Shown here piece after piece: positions 7,668 through 15,064 of a stretch of DNA of 39,287 bases; the stretch's first letter is position 1, and each line of letters opens with the position of its first letter. The position numbers and the translations under genes were made by a program. Origin of the DNA: a virus. The stretch is taken from the IMG/VR virus record IMGVR_UViG_3300042691_047136, positions 1 through 39,287 of that record; one strand, written 5' to 3'. Below the pieces are notes generated by a model, which did no database searches, had not been told where the DNA came from, and saw nothing but the letters and a program-made list of their open reading frames with translations.

Positions 7668-8717
7668 ATGAGCGCCATCCTTGATGACGATGAGGACGTG
7701 CTCGCTGGCAACAATGGCGAGCGCACCGTGGTGGTGAATCCGCGCGAGCTTGCCCTGCAGGCGATCGAGGACGGCCGGATCCGCGAATTCGAGCAGGAAT
7801 CCGGCGTCAAGGTGCCGGCACAGCCGGTGGTTGACGAGGACATGGACGCCGACGACGTGGCGGCCGAGCAGGAGCGCGCACGCCTACAGGCGGTCGCGGA
7901 CGGCAAGGCGTCGGCCGCATCCCGCCCGGCCCCTGCCGACGACGACCAGTTGCAGCGCCAGGTGCAGGACGTCGCCCCCACCGTGATCGACAACTTCGAC
8001 AACGTGGTGGTCAAGCGCAAGGTCAACGGCGTCGAGGAACTGGTGCCGCTGGCGGATGTGATGCGCACGCACCAGAAAACCGCCGCCGCCGACCAGCGCC
8101 TGGAAGAGGCCACGCGCCTGCTGCGCGAGGCGGAAGCGCGGGCGCGTGCGGTGCCGGAGGTTGCGGTGCCTGCGGCGACCCCACCAAAGGACGAAGCGGC
8201 GGACATCGCCGCGGAATTGACCACGGCGCTCTTTGCGGGCGACGAGGAAAAAGCGCGAGAACTGCTGCGGCAGGGATTGAGCCGGCCATCGACACCGACG
8301 CCGGCACCAGTCCCTTCCGTGGATGTTCTTGCGGAGCAGGTGGAACAGCAAATCGCGGTCAAAGGTGCATTGAGGGAGTTCCAGCGCGACTACTCGCGGC
8401 TGGTGGACGACCCCGAACTCGCAACGCTCTCCGACATGCGGATCAACCACCTCGTCACGGGCGGCATGCCCATGGCCGAGGCGATCCGCACGGCCGGCCG
8501 GGCGCTCTACGAGAAATTCGGCTGGTCGGCCCCGGCTTCCGAGCGTCCGACGCCGGCACCCGCTTCGACCACCCGGGCCGACAAGCTGAAAGCCAAACAG
8601 GACCTGGACCCCGTGCAGGGCCGCTCGATCGCGGCCACCGCGCTCTCCGACGAGAACACGCCAGAAACCACCTCGGATGTCATCGCGCAGATGCGAAAGG
8701 CACGCGGCCAGATCTGA
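7668..8717 (+). CDS. Probable phage scaffolding protein
   Basis: The protein has 349 aa and is strongly acidic and Ala/Glu-rich, with a low-complexity N-terminal half and helical segments such as RLEEATRLLREAEARARAV. It lies immediately before the major capsid gene, the canonical place for scaffold, which organises capsid shell assembly and then leaves. The ribosome-binding site TGGAG is 8 bases upstream. The C-terminal part (after about residue 240) contains a more globular segment (FQRDYSRLVDDPELATLSDM) that would be the capsid-interacting end. No protease motif is seen, so it is not an obvious scaffold-protease fusion. Confidence 0.8.
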   Translation: MSAILDDDEDVLAGNNGERTVVVNPRELALQAIEDGRIREFEQESGVKVPAQPVVDEDMDADDVAAEQERARLQAVADGKASAASRPAPADDDQLQRQVQDVAPTVIDNFDNVVVKRKVNGVEELVPLADVMRTHQKTAAADQRLEEATRLLREAEARARAVPEVAVPAATPPKDEAADIAAELTTALFAGDEEKARELLRQGLSRPSTPTPAPVPSVDVLAEQVEQQIAVKGALREFQRDYSRLVDDPELATLSDMRINHLVTGGMPMAEAIRTAGRALYEKFGWSAPASERPTPAPASTTRADKLKAKQDLDPVQGRSIAATALSDENTPETTSDVIAQMRKARGQI

Positions 8718-8750
8718 CCGACTGAAACACCCATTTAGGAGAAACACGCC

Positions 8751-9713
8751 ATGTCTACCGGACAAGTCTGGCTGACCAACACTCTCGGCGGCTACATGTG
8801 GAGCCCTGCGCTCTCCAAGGTGCTGCGCGTGGTGGTCCAGCCGCTGGTGAAGTTTCGGCAGTTCGCCGATGTGAAGGACGCCGCGGTGCAGGGCAAGGGC
8901 AAGGGGCAGGAGTTCCACTGGAACGTCTATTCCGACGTGGCCACGCAGGGCACCACCCTGCTGGAAACCACCACCATGCCCGAGACCAACTACACCATCA
9001 CCCAGGGCACGATGACCATTACCGAGTACGGCAACTCGGTACCCTACACCGAGAAGCTCGACGACCTGTCGCTGCACCCGGTGAAGGAAGTGATCGCCAA
9101 GGTGCTCAAGAACGACGCCAAGAAGGCGTTCGATATCGCCGCTTACAACCAGTTCAATGCCACGCCGCTCACGGTGGCGCCGACCTCCGGCACGGCGACG
9201 GACGTGGTGACGCTTACCACCAACGGCACGGTCACGATCACCAACAACGTCGCGCTTGGTAACGGGCATGTGAAGGCGATCGTCGACCTGATGAAGGAAC
9301 GCAACATCCCGCCCTACATGGCGGATGACTACGTGTCCATCGCCCACCCCTCGACCCTGCGCAACTTCAAGAACGACCTGGAGCAGGTGCGCAAGTACGT
9401 CGACATGGGGTTCCAACTGGTGCTGAACGGCGAGGTCGGCCGGCACGAGACCACGCGCTTTGTCGAGCAGACCAACATCTCGAAGGAGAACTGGTCCAAC
9501 GGCAAGAGCAACCAGGCGTTCTTCTTCGGCGCCGACACGGTGGCCGAGGGCGTGGTGATCCCCGAGGAAATGCGCGGAAAGATCCCGACCGACTTCGGCC
9601 GCTCGCGCGGCATCGCCTGGTACTACATGGGCGGTTTCGGCATCGTGCATGCGCTGAACGCGGCCAACAACAGCCGCAACGCGCGGATTGTGAAATGGGC
9701 TTCGGCGGCCTGA
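8751..9713 (+). CDS. Major capsid protein, N4-gp56 family
   Basis: This is the shell-forming HK97-fold protein, 320 aa. The N-terminus (LSKVLRVVVQPLVKFRQFAD), the central EFHWNVYSDVATQGTTLLET and the following TITEYGNSVPYTEKLDDLSL are characteristic of the N4-gp56-type capsid family. The ribosome-binding site AGGAG is well placed. The high expression expected of this gene agrees with its very GC3-biased, uniform codon use. It is followed by a strong RNA hairpin and then a likely capsid-associated protein. Confidence 0.92.
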   Translation: MSTGQVWLTNTLGGYMWSPALSKVLRVVVQPLVKFRQFADVKDAAVQGKGKGQEFHWNVYSDVATQGTTLLETTTMPETNYTITQGTMTITEYGNSVPYTEKLDDLSLHPVKEVIAKVLKNDAKKAFDIAAYNQFNATPLTVAPTSGTATDVVTLTTNGTVTITNNVALGNGHVKAIVDLMKERNIPPYMADDYVSIAHPSTLRNFKNDLEQVRKYVDMGFQLVLNGEVGRHETTRFVEQTNISKENWSNGKSNQAFFFGADTVAEGVVIPEEMRGKIPTDFGRSRGIAWYYMGGFGIVHALNAANNSRNARIVKWASAA

Positions 9714-9731
9714 TGTCCGCCTGCTGACCGA

Positions 9732-9757
9732 GCCGCGTGCCCTGCGGGGTGCGCGGC
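9732..9757 (+). other. Strong RNA hairpin behind the capsid gene
   Basis: An 11-bp stem (9732-9742 with 9747-9757, two G-U pairs) is closed by a C(UGCG)G loop of the stable UNCG class. No T run follows, so it is unlikely to be a factor-independent terminator. It lies 18 bases after the capsid stop and could protect or process the capsid mRNA end. The role is inference. Confidence 0.55.
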
Positions 9758-9781
9758 CGTCAACCTTCAAGGAGAAACACC

Positions 9782-10162
9782 ATGCCTTACGATCATCCGA
9801 ACTACCTCGTGCGCCAGGAGGCGCCGATGGGCGAGATCGGCGGGGCCAACCAGGCCTACGCCAAGTTCATGCGCTTCCAGAAGTTCCGCCTCAAGCGCGT
9901 GTTCTACGAAGTCACCACGGCCGGCACCTCGGCGGCCAACAACACCCAGGTCATCAACCACATCGCCGGCACCGTCACTACCGCGCTGGGGACCATGACG
10001 GCGGGCACGTCGGCCGCGCAATCGCAGATCCAGAGCGCGATTCTCAACCGCGAGGTGCAGTCCGGCGACGTGATCCAGCTGAACCAGGGCGCGGATGTGA
10101 CCGGAAAGGGCGTGGTCTCGTATGAGTTCGAGACCCTGCCTGACTCCGTGCAGACCGCCTGA
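9782..10162 (+). CDS. Capsid-associated protein, possible decoration protein (126 aa)
   Basis: The start at ATG 9782 is chosen because of the AAGGAG site 7 bases upstream; the in-frame start 45 bases earlier lacks one and lies in the hairpin region. The sequence is Thr/Ala/Gln-rich with beta-type repeats (EVTTAGTSAANNTQVINHIA, then TVTTALGTMTAGTSAAQSQI). Position directly after the major capsid gene and small size suggest a decoration or head-completion protein. No family is recognised with certainty. Confidence 0.72.
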   Translation: MPYDHPNYLVRQEAPMGEIGGANQAYAKFMRFQKFRLKRVFYEVTTAGTSAANNTQVINHIAGTVTTALGTMTAGTSAAQSQIQSAILNREVQSGDVIQLNQGADVTGKGVVSYEFETLPDSVQTA

Positions 10163-10176
10163 CCGCGAGGCATCGC

Positions 10177-10404
10177 ATGACTAGCGAAACCTCGGAGGCG
10201 CTGGCGGCCTGCAACCCCACCGACATGGAAGCGGCGGACATGCCGCTGAACATGACCGCGTCGGTGGCGGCCGCCCGTCGCGGCTTTATCCGGATCGCCG
10301 ATCCGGAAACCACCGATGCCGGGATCGACGCCCCCGACCAGAAGTATGGCGGGCGGCTCGATCAAGGCGGATTTCTTGGCCGGCCAAGCGGCTGGTCGCG
10401 CTGA
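10177..10404 (+). CDS. Small phage protein of unknown function (75 aa)
   Basis: It starts 14 bases after the previous stop with a GAGG-like site. The sequence is acidic at the N-terminus and ends in a Gly/Arg-rich tail (GGRLDQGGFLGRPSGWSR). There are no domains or membrane segments. It lies in a series of four small genes between capsid and the methyltransferase-glycosyltransferase gene. Its reality rests on spacing, ribosome-binding site and codon use. Confidence 0.62.
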   Translation: MTSETSEALAACNPTDMEAADMPLNMTASVAAARRGFIRIADPETTDAGIDAPDQKYGGRLDQGGFLGRPSGWSR

Positions 10405-10452
10405 CCGTTACCCAACTGAGTAGCAACACCATTCACCTCAAGGAGAACCACC

Positions 10453-10710
10453 ATGAAAATGGGAATGAACCCCGGCAACAACGCAGTCGCGCCCGATCAG
10501 GCCAACATCAGCGCGCCGATGGCCGACGAGCAGATGTCGGCTGGCGGCATGTCGACTGACTTCACCTTCACCATCGCGCCGATGACGGCTTCGTCGAAAA
10601 GCGACGCGCAGGACATGATGAAGTCGAGCGACGCCTACCTGCGCGCGGACGGGCCGGACGTCAAGGCCTCCGGCCACACCAGCGCCATGCCGGCTGGATC
10701 GGGCAACTGA
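10453..10710 (+). CDS. Small Met/Ala/Ser-rich phage protein (85 aa)
   Basis: An AAGGAG site lies 7 bases before the ATG. The protein begins MKMGMNPGNNAVAPDQANIS and has an unusually high content of Met, with polar low-complexity sequence throughout. It looks largely disordered. The next gene begins 2 bases after its stop. Function is unknown; the head-gene neighbourhood is the only clue. Confidence 0.65.
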   Translation: MKMGMNPGNNAVAPDQANISAPMADEQMSAGGMSTDFTFTIAPMTASSKSDAQDMMKSSDAYLRADGPDVKASGHTSAMPAGSGN

Positions 10711-10712
10711 CC

Positions 10713-10955
10713 ATGGCGCGCACCCTCGATCGCAGCAAGCCCTACGGGGAATTGTTCGGCGACCTCACGGGCCGGCGCTACGAGCAGGACGGGGCCTACT
10801 TCGATGCCGGTGGCATCGAGGTGGGCGCTGACGCCGGCTTGGCCGACGCGGGGGCAGCCGACCCGTCGGCCATCGAGTCCACCACGATCACCCTCAAGGG
10901 CAAGGCCAAAGCTGCGACGACCACGCAAGTGGACGCCCAGCTCGCCGCGCAATAG
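10713..10955 (+). CDS. Small phage protein of unknown function (80 aa)
   Basis: It is separated from the previous gene by two bases, implying coupled translation. The N-terminal third is charged with the look of a short structured region (LDRSKPYGELFGDLTGRRYE). The rest is Ala/Gly/Thr-rich. No domain is recognised. It may serve in head completion or as a small linker in the capsid module, but that is only location-based. Confidence 0.65.
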   Translation: MARTLDRSKPYGELFGDLTGRRYEQDGAYFDAGGIEVGADAGLADAGAADPSAIESTTITLKGKAKAATTTQVDAQLAAQ

Positions 10956-10963
10956 GGGCCGCC

Positions 10964-12601
10964 ATGGCATGGAGCGCCGACGCACCGCAGGGCAACGAGG
11001 CGGCCAAGGTCAAGTACGAGATCGCGCAATACACTCGCGGTCGCGGGCTGGACCTGGGCTGCGGGCCGTCCAAGGCCTACCCGCATTTCATCGGCGTGGA
11101 CAGTCTGGCCGATACGGGCCTGTTCGGCATTCCGATGAAACCGGACGTCACCAGCGACTGCCTGGACCTGCCGTTCAAGTCCGCCAGCATGGACTTCGTG
11201 TTCTCGTCGCACCTGCTGGAGCATGTGGCCGACACGGGCGCCGCGCTGGCGGAGTGGTGGCGGGTCATCAAGCCGGTCGGGCACCTGGTGCTGTACCTGC
11301 CGCACCGTGACCTGTATCCGAATGTCGGCCAGCCCGGCGCGAACTGCGACCACAAGCACGACTTTGTGGAGAAGGACATCGCGCAGGCGATGGCGGCGGT
11401 CGCGGCCGCGTGCGGGGCAGGGTGGGACCTGTTGGTGAGCGAGAAGCGCGACGGCGGCAACGAGTACTCGTTCCTGCAGGTGTTCCGCAAGCGGGCCGAC
11501 GCGGAGTGCGTCAACGTGTTCCGCAATCCCCGGCCGGCCAAAACCGCCTGCGTGGTGCGCTATGGCGGCTTCGGCGACCAGATCCAGGCAGCGAACATCC
11601 TGCCCGAACTGAAGCGCCAGGGCTACCACGTCACCTTCATGACCACGCCGCGCGGCCAGGAGATCCTGCGCCACGACCCGCACATCGATGCGTGGTTCCT
11701 GCAGGACAACGACCAGGTGCCGAACGGCGAACTGGGCCCGTTCTGGAAGGCGCAGGCGCGGCGCTTCGACAAATTCATCAACCTGTCGGAGTCGGTCGAG
11801 GGCACCTTGCTAGCCATGCCGGGGCGGATCGCGTTCAACTGGCCGGACGCCATGCGGCGCAAGGCGCTGGGCAGGAACTACCTCGAATTCACCGCCGACA
11901 TTGCGGGGCTTCCATACAAGTCGGAGGCGAAGTTCTACCCGTCCGATGAGGAGCGGGCTTGGGCGCTGGACTTCATCGCCCAGGGGCGCGCCCATGTGTT
12001 CGACCCCACCTTCAACGTGCTGTGGGCGCTCTCCGGCTCCTCGGTGCACAAGTTCACCCCGCACCAGGACACCATCCTGATGCGCATGCTGGTGAGCATG
12101 CCAGAGGTGCGCATCGTGTTCACCGGCGACGAGGCCTGCCAGATCCTCGAATGCGGCTGGGAGAAGGAATCGCGCATCCGTCGCATGAGTGCCAAGCTGT
12201 CGATCCGCCAGACCCTGGCACTGGCGCAGCAAGTCGATCTGGTGGTCGGGCCGGAAACCGGCGTGCTCAACGCGGTCGCCTTCGAGGACAACGCCAAGCT
12301 GGTGTTTCTGTCGCACTCGTCGGCGGAGAACCTGACCAAGCACTGGGTCAACACGACCGCGATCGAACCGAAGAACACGCCGTGCTACCCCTGCCACAAG
12401 CTGCACTACGGCAAGGGAGACTGCCCGATCCATGAGCCAACCGGTTCGGCCATCTGCCAGTGGAATACCGACCCGGACGAGGCCTATCTGGCGGTGCTGA
12501 AGGTCTATGAAGGCTGGAAACGGGTGCAGCAGTTCCGGCGGACGGTGGCGCATCCTCCCTCGGGGAGGATGTCACGCAGTGACAGGCGGGCAGTCCCGTG
12601 A
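10964..12601 (+). CDS. Fusion of SAM-dependent methyltransferase and GT9 (heptosyltransferase-like) glycosyltransferase
   Basis: The protein has 545 aa and two enzymatic halves. Residues about 15-185 form a class I methyltransferase: motif I GLDLGCGPSK at 28-37, the acidic end of strand 2 in FIGVDS, then DFVFSSHLLEHV and the post-motif region VIKPVGHLVLYLP. From about residue 190 follows a GT9 Rossmann pair: VVRYGGFGDQIQAANILPEL in the acceptor half, then VDLVVGPETGVLNAVA, which carries the family's conserved nucleotide-sugar site. Near the C-terminus a Cys cluster (NTPCYPCHKLHYGKGDC) resembles that of heptosyltransferases. The last 20 residues are encoded by palindromic DNA. Possible roles are sugar modification of virion or host surface. 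The substrate is unknown. Confidence 0.82.
   Translation: MAWSADAPQGNEAAKVKYEIAQYTRGRGLDLGCGPSKAYPHFIGVDSLADTGLFGIPMKPDVTSDCLDLPFKSASMDFVFSSHLLEHVADTGAALAEWWRVIKPVGHLVLYLPHRDLYPNVGQPGANCDHKHDFVEKDIAQAMAAVAAACGAGWDLLVSEKRDGGNEYSFLQVFRKRADAECVNVFRNPRPAKTACVVRYGGFGDQIQAANILPELKRQGYHVTFMTTPRGQEILRHDPHIDAWFLQDNDQVPNGELGPFWKAQARRFDKFINLSESVEGTLLAMPGRIAFNWPDAMRRKALGRNYLEFTADIAGLPYKSEAKFYPSDEERAWALDFIAQGRAHVFDPTFNVLWALSGSSVHKFTPHQDTILMRMLVSMPEVRIVFTGDEACQILECGWEKESRIRRMSAKLSIRQTLALAQQVDLVVGPETGVLNAVAFEDNAKLVFLSHSSAENLTKHWVNTTAIEPKNTPCYPCHKLHYGKGDCPIHEPTGSAICQWNTDPDEAYLAVLKVYEGWKRVQQFRRTVAHPPSGRMSRSDRRAVP
12551..12583 (+). repeat. Double palindrome, REP-like, at a gene junction
   Basis: CATCCTCC-CTCGG-GGAGGATG (8-bp stem) shares its last base with GTCAC-GCA-GTGAC (5-bp stem). 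The pair covers the last codons of the fusion gene and ends 14 bases before the next start. It resembles repetitive palindromic elements, but copy number cannot be judged here. Confidence 0.5.
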
Positions 12602-13266
12602 GTCTGACGCTGTTGCAACTCAACACGCTGTTCCGGCAGGAAACCGACGATCAGAGCGCTCCTTACCTGTGGTCGGATGCGGAAGTCACCGACTACGCCA
12701 ACGATGCGCAGAACGAGGCCTGCCGGCGCGCGCGCCTGATCCGCGATTCGGCCACCGCAGCGGTGTGCCAGTACGCCGTGGCGATCAACAACCCGGTAAT
12801 CGCGCTCGATCTGCGCGTCATCAGCGTGCGCCGCGTAAAACTCGCCAGCCGGTCGCAGCCGCTGACGCGGCGCTACCTGGCGGACATGGATGCGCTCACG
12901 CCTGGCTGGGAGGCGCTGACCGGCCCGGTGACCGACTACGTGGCTGATTACCAGACCCAGGCGATCCGCCTGTTCCGCACACCGACGGCGACGGACACGC
13001 TGAATCTCACCGTGTCCCGCCTGCCGCTGGCCGACCTCGCCGCGAACGGCGACGTGCCGGAAATCAACCCGGCGTATCACCGTTCGCTGCGCTTCTGGAT
13101 GCTCTACCGCGCCTACAGCAAGCGCGATGCCGAGACCAACGATCCCCAGCGCGCCAAAGCGGCGCTGGCGATGTTCGAGGCGGAGTTCGGGCCACGCTCG
13201 CCCGCCTTCGAGGAGGAATGGGCGCGCGAGCAGTACGGCATGGACGGCGCCGACGGGTCGTACTGA
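12598..13266 (+). CDS. Phage head-tail adaptor-like protein (222 aa)
   Basis: The GTG start overlaps the previous stop (GTGA). The sequence has an N-terminal helix (LTLLQLNTLFRQETDD), a YLWSDAEVTDYANDAQNEAC segment, a beta-rich middle, and a C-terminal helical region rich in Ala and Glu (RAKAALAMFEAEF). This layout is seen in podovirus-type adaptor proteins that dock below the portal ring. Gene order (after head genes, before tail genes) agrees. The assignment is from pattern and location rather than a diagnostic motif. Confidence 0.68.
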   Translation: MSLTLLQLNTLFRQETDDQSAPYLWSDAEVTDYANDAQNEACRRARLIRDSATAAVCQYAVAINNPVIALDLRVISVRRVKLASRSQPLTRRYLADMDALTPGWEALTGPVTDYVADYQTQAIRLFRTPTATDTLNLTVSRLPLADLAANGDVPEINPAYHRSLRFWMLYRAYSKRDAETNDPQRAKAALAMFEAEFGPRSPAFEEEWAREQYGMDGADGSY

Positions 13267-14498
13267 TGGACAGTTCCGCGCGGTTCGGTCCCTGGCCCAA
13301 GGGCCTGAACACCATGGCACCGGACCCGGCGCTGGGCCGCGACGAACTGCGCAAGGCGATCAACGTTGACATCCTCACCGACGGCCGGGCAAGGCAACGG
13401 CCCGGCTTCACCCGCGGTTATGCGTCCAGCGCGCCGACCCACAGCGTGTTCGGCTTCGGCAGCGTGATTCTGTTTGTCGAGGGATCGACCCTCAAGTGGT
13501 GGAACCCGGTCCAGAACACCTTCGGCACCCTCCAGACCGGCCTGCAGTTGGGCGCGCGGGTCGCCTACGAGAACGTCAACGGCTCGGTGTACTGGACCGA
13601 GGGCACCAACACCGGGCGCATCGACGCCAACCTGGTGAGCACTCCGTGGGGCTTCGCGGTGCCCAATGCGCCGGTGGTCGCCTACGCATCCGGCGGCGTC
13701 CTGCCGCAGGGCCAGTACCAGGTGCTGTGCGCCTACGCCACCGCGCTGGGCGAGGAATCCGGCACCAGCCTCGCCACCTTCGTCACGACCCCGAGCGACA
13801 ACTGCCAGCTCAACCTGACCTCGATCCAGCAGGCGCCGGCCGGGCAGGGCATCACCACCATCAACGTCTACGTTAGCCAGGCCAACGGCGCCATCGCCTA
13901 CTACCACGGCAGCGTGCCGGTCGGCGCGACCACCTACACCATCCAGTCCACCGCCGCCACCGGCCGCGAGGCGCGCAACCGCTTTCTGGTCAAGCCGCCG
14001 CCGGGCAACCTGCTCACCTACCGGCGCGGGCGGATATTGATCGCGGCCGGCAGCGTGATGTTCCTCACCAACCCGCTGAACTACGGCCTCTACGACCCGT
14101 CCAGCGGCTACGCGATGATGGACTCGACCATCCAGGTGATGCGCGCCGTCACCGGCGGGGTGTGGCTGGTGACGCTGACCGGCACCTACTTCCTACGCGG
14201 CGACCGGCCCGAGGACTTCACCCTCGACCGCCAGGCCGATTTCTCCGCGCCGATGCAAAAGGCCGTCGACATCCTCGACGACAACGACGTTGCCTGGCTG
14301 TCGCACCGCGGCTGGGTGCGCGGTACCAGCGAGGGCGAACTCAAGATTCTCGGGGAAGAGCGGGTGCAGACCAACCTCACCTATGGCTGGGCACCGTCGA
14401 TCCTGCGCGAATCCGCCGGCCACCGCCAGACCCTGGCGCTCGCCCCGGGCAGCGCCAAGCCACCCGTCAACGCCACCGATTTCAACTCCGCCTTCTGA
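13266..14498 (+). CDS. Virion structural protein, probable tail/nozzle component (410 aa)
   Basis: The ATG at 13266 overlaps the previous stop (TGATG). A longer frame upstream lies inside the preceding gene and is not used. The N-terminus (FGPWPKGLNTMAPDPALG) and alternating strand pattern (VFGFGSVILFVEGSTLKWW, VTGGVWLVTLTGTYFLRG) suggest a beta-propeller. A middle segment of about 100 residues (NAPVVAYASGGVLPQGQYQV onward) looks like a fibronectin-III-type insertion. Proteins of this look are found next to the adaptor in podoviruses and form the tail nozzle. No enzyme motif is visible. Confidence 0.65.
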   Translation: MDSSARFGPWPKGLNTMAPDPALGRDELRKAINVDILTDGRARQRPGFTRGYASSAPTHSVFGFGSVILFVEGSTLKWWNPVQNTFGTLQTGLQLGARVAYENVNGSVYWTEGTNTGRIDANLVSTPWGFAVPNAPVVAYASGGVLPQGQYQVLCAYATALGEESGTSLATFVTTPSDNCQLNLTSIQQAPAGQGITTINVYVSQANGAIAYYHGSVPVGATTYTIQSTAATGREARNRFLVKPPPGNLLTYRRGRILIAAGSVMFLTNPLNYGLYDPSSGYAMMDSTIQVMRAVTGGVWLVTLTGTYFLRGDRPEDFTLDRQADFSAPMQKAVDILDDNDVAWLSHRGWVRGTSEGELKILGEERVQTNLTYGWAPSILRESAGHRQTLALAPGSAKPPVNATDFNSAF

Positions 14499-14506
14499 GG
14501 CCTCCC

Positions 14507-15064
14507 ATGAAAATTCCCCTGATCCTCGATCTCGACACCCTGCGCGCGATCAACCAGAACGACGGCCTGGCCGAACTGAGCCGGGTCGGCTTCATCTGGG
14601 ACGTCAAGCACTACCGCCAGGGCCGCCTGCTCGACCACGAGGTGGTCCACAACCTGATGCCCACCGAAGGGCTCAACTACCTGCTCGACACTTCGGTGCG
14701 CGGGGTCGCGCAACTGACCAGCTGGTACATCGGCCTGTTCGAAGGCAACTACACGCCGGTGCTGGCCGACACGGCGGCGACGTTTCCGGCCTCGGCCACC
14801 GAATCGACCGCCTATGCCGAGGCGGCGCGCCAGGCCTTTACCGTGGTGGCGGCCGCCGGCGGCGTGCTGACCAACACCGCCGCCCCCGCGACGTTTACCG
14901 CCAACGCCAGCAAGACCTGGTACGGCGGCTTTATTTCCAGCGCCTCGGCCAAGTCGGCCACCACCGGCAAGCTCTTGTCGGCGGCGCAGTTCTCGACCGC
15001 CAAGGCGGTGGCCAACACCGACCAGCTGGTGGTCACCGCGTCGATCACGCTCACCTCGTCCTGA
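14507..15064 (+). CDS. Phage structural protein of unknown function (185 aa)
   Basis: It starts 8 bases after the previous stop. The protein begins MKIPLILDLDTLRAINQNDG, and contains WDVKHYRQGRLLDHEVVHNL and a long Thr/Ala-rich C-terminal half (AAGGVLTNTAAPATFTANAS) typical of beta-structured tail or fibre-attached proteins. Similar small proteins occur upstream of fibre genes in many phages of this type. The stop overlaps the next start (TGATG). Confidence 0.68.
   Translation: MKIPLILDLDTLRAINQNDGLAELSRVGFIWDVKHYRQGRLLDHEVVHNLMPTEGLNYLLDTSVRGVAQLTSWYIGLFEGNYTPVLADTAATFPASATESTAYAEAARQAFTVVAAAGGVLTNTAAPATFTANASKTWYGGFISSASAKSATTGKLLSAAQFSTAKAVANTDQLVVTASITLTSS

Noticed and set aside
7884-9770. 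Long antisense frame opposite scaffold and capsid genes
   Set aside because: It spans two real genes and their spacer, has shadow-type composition and no start signal.
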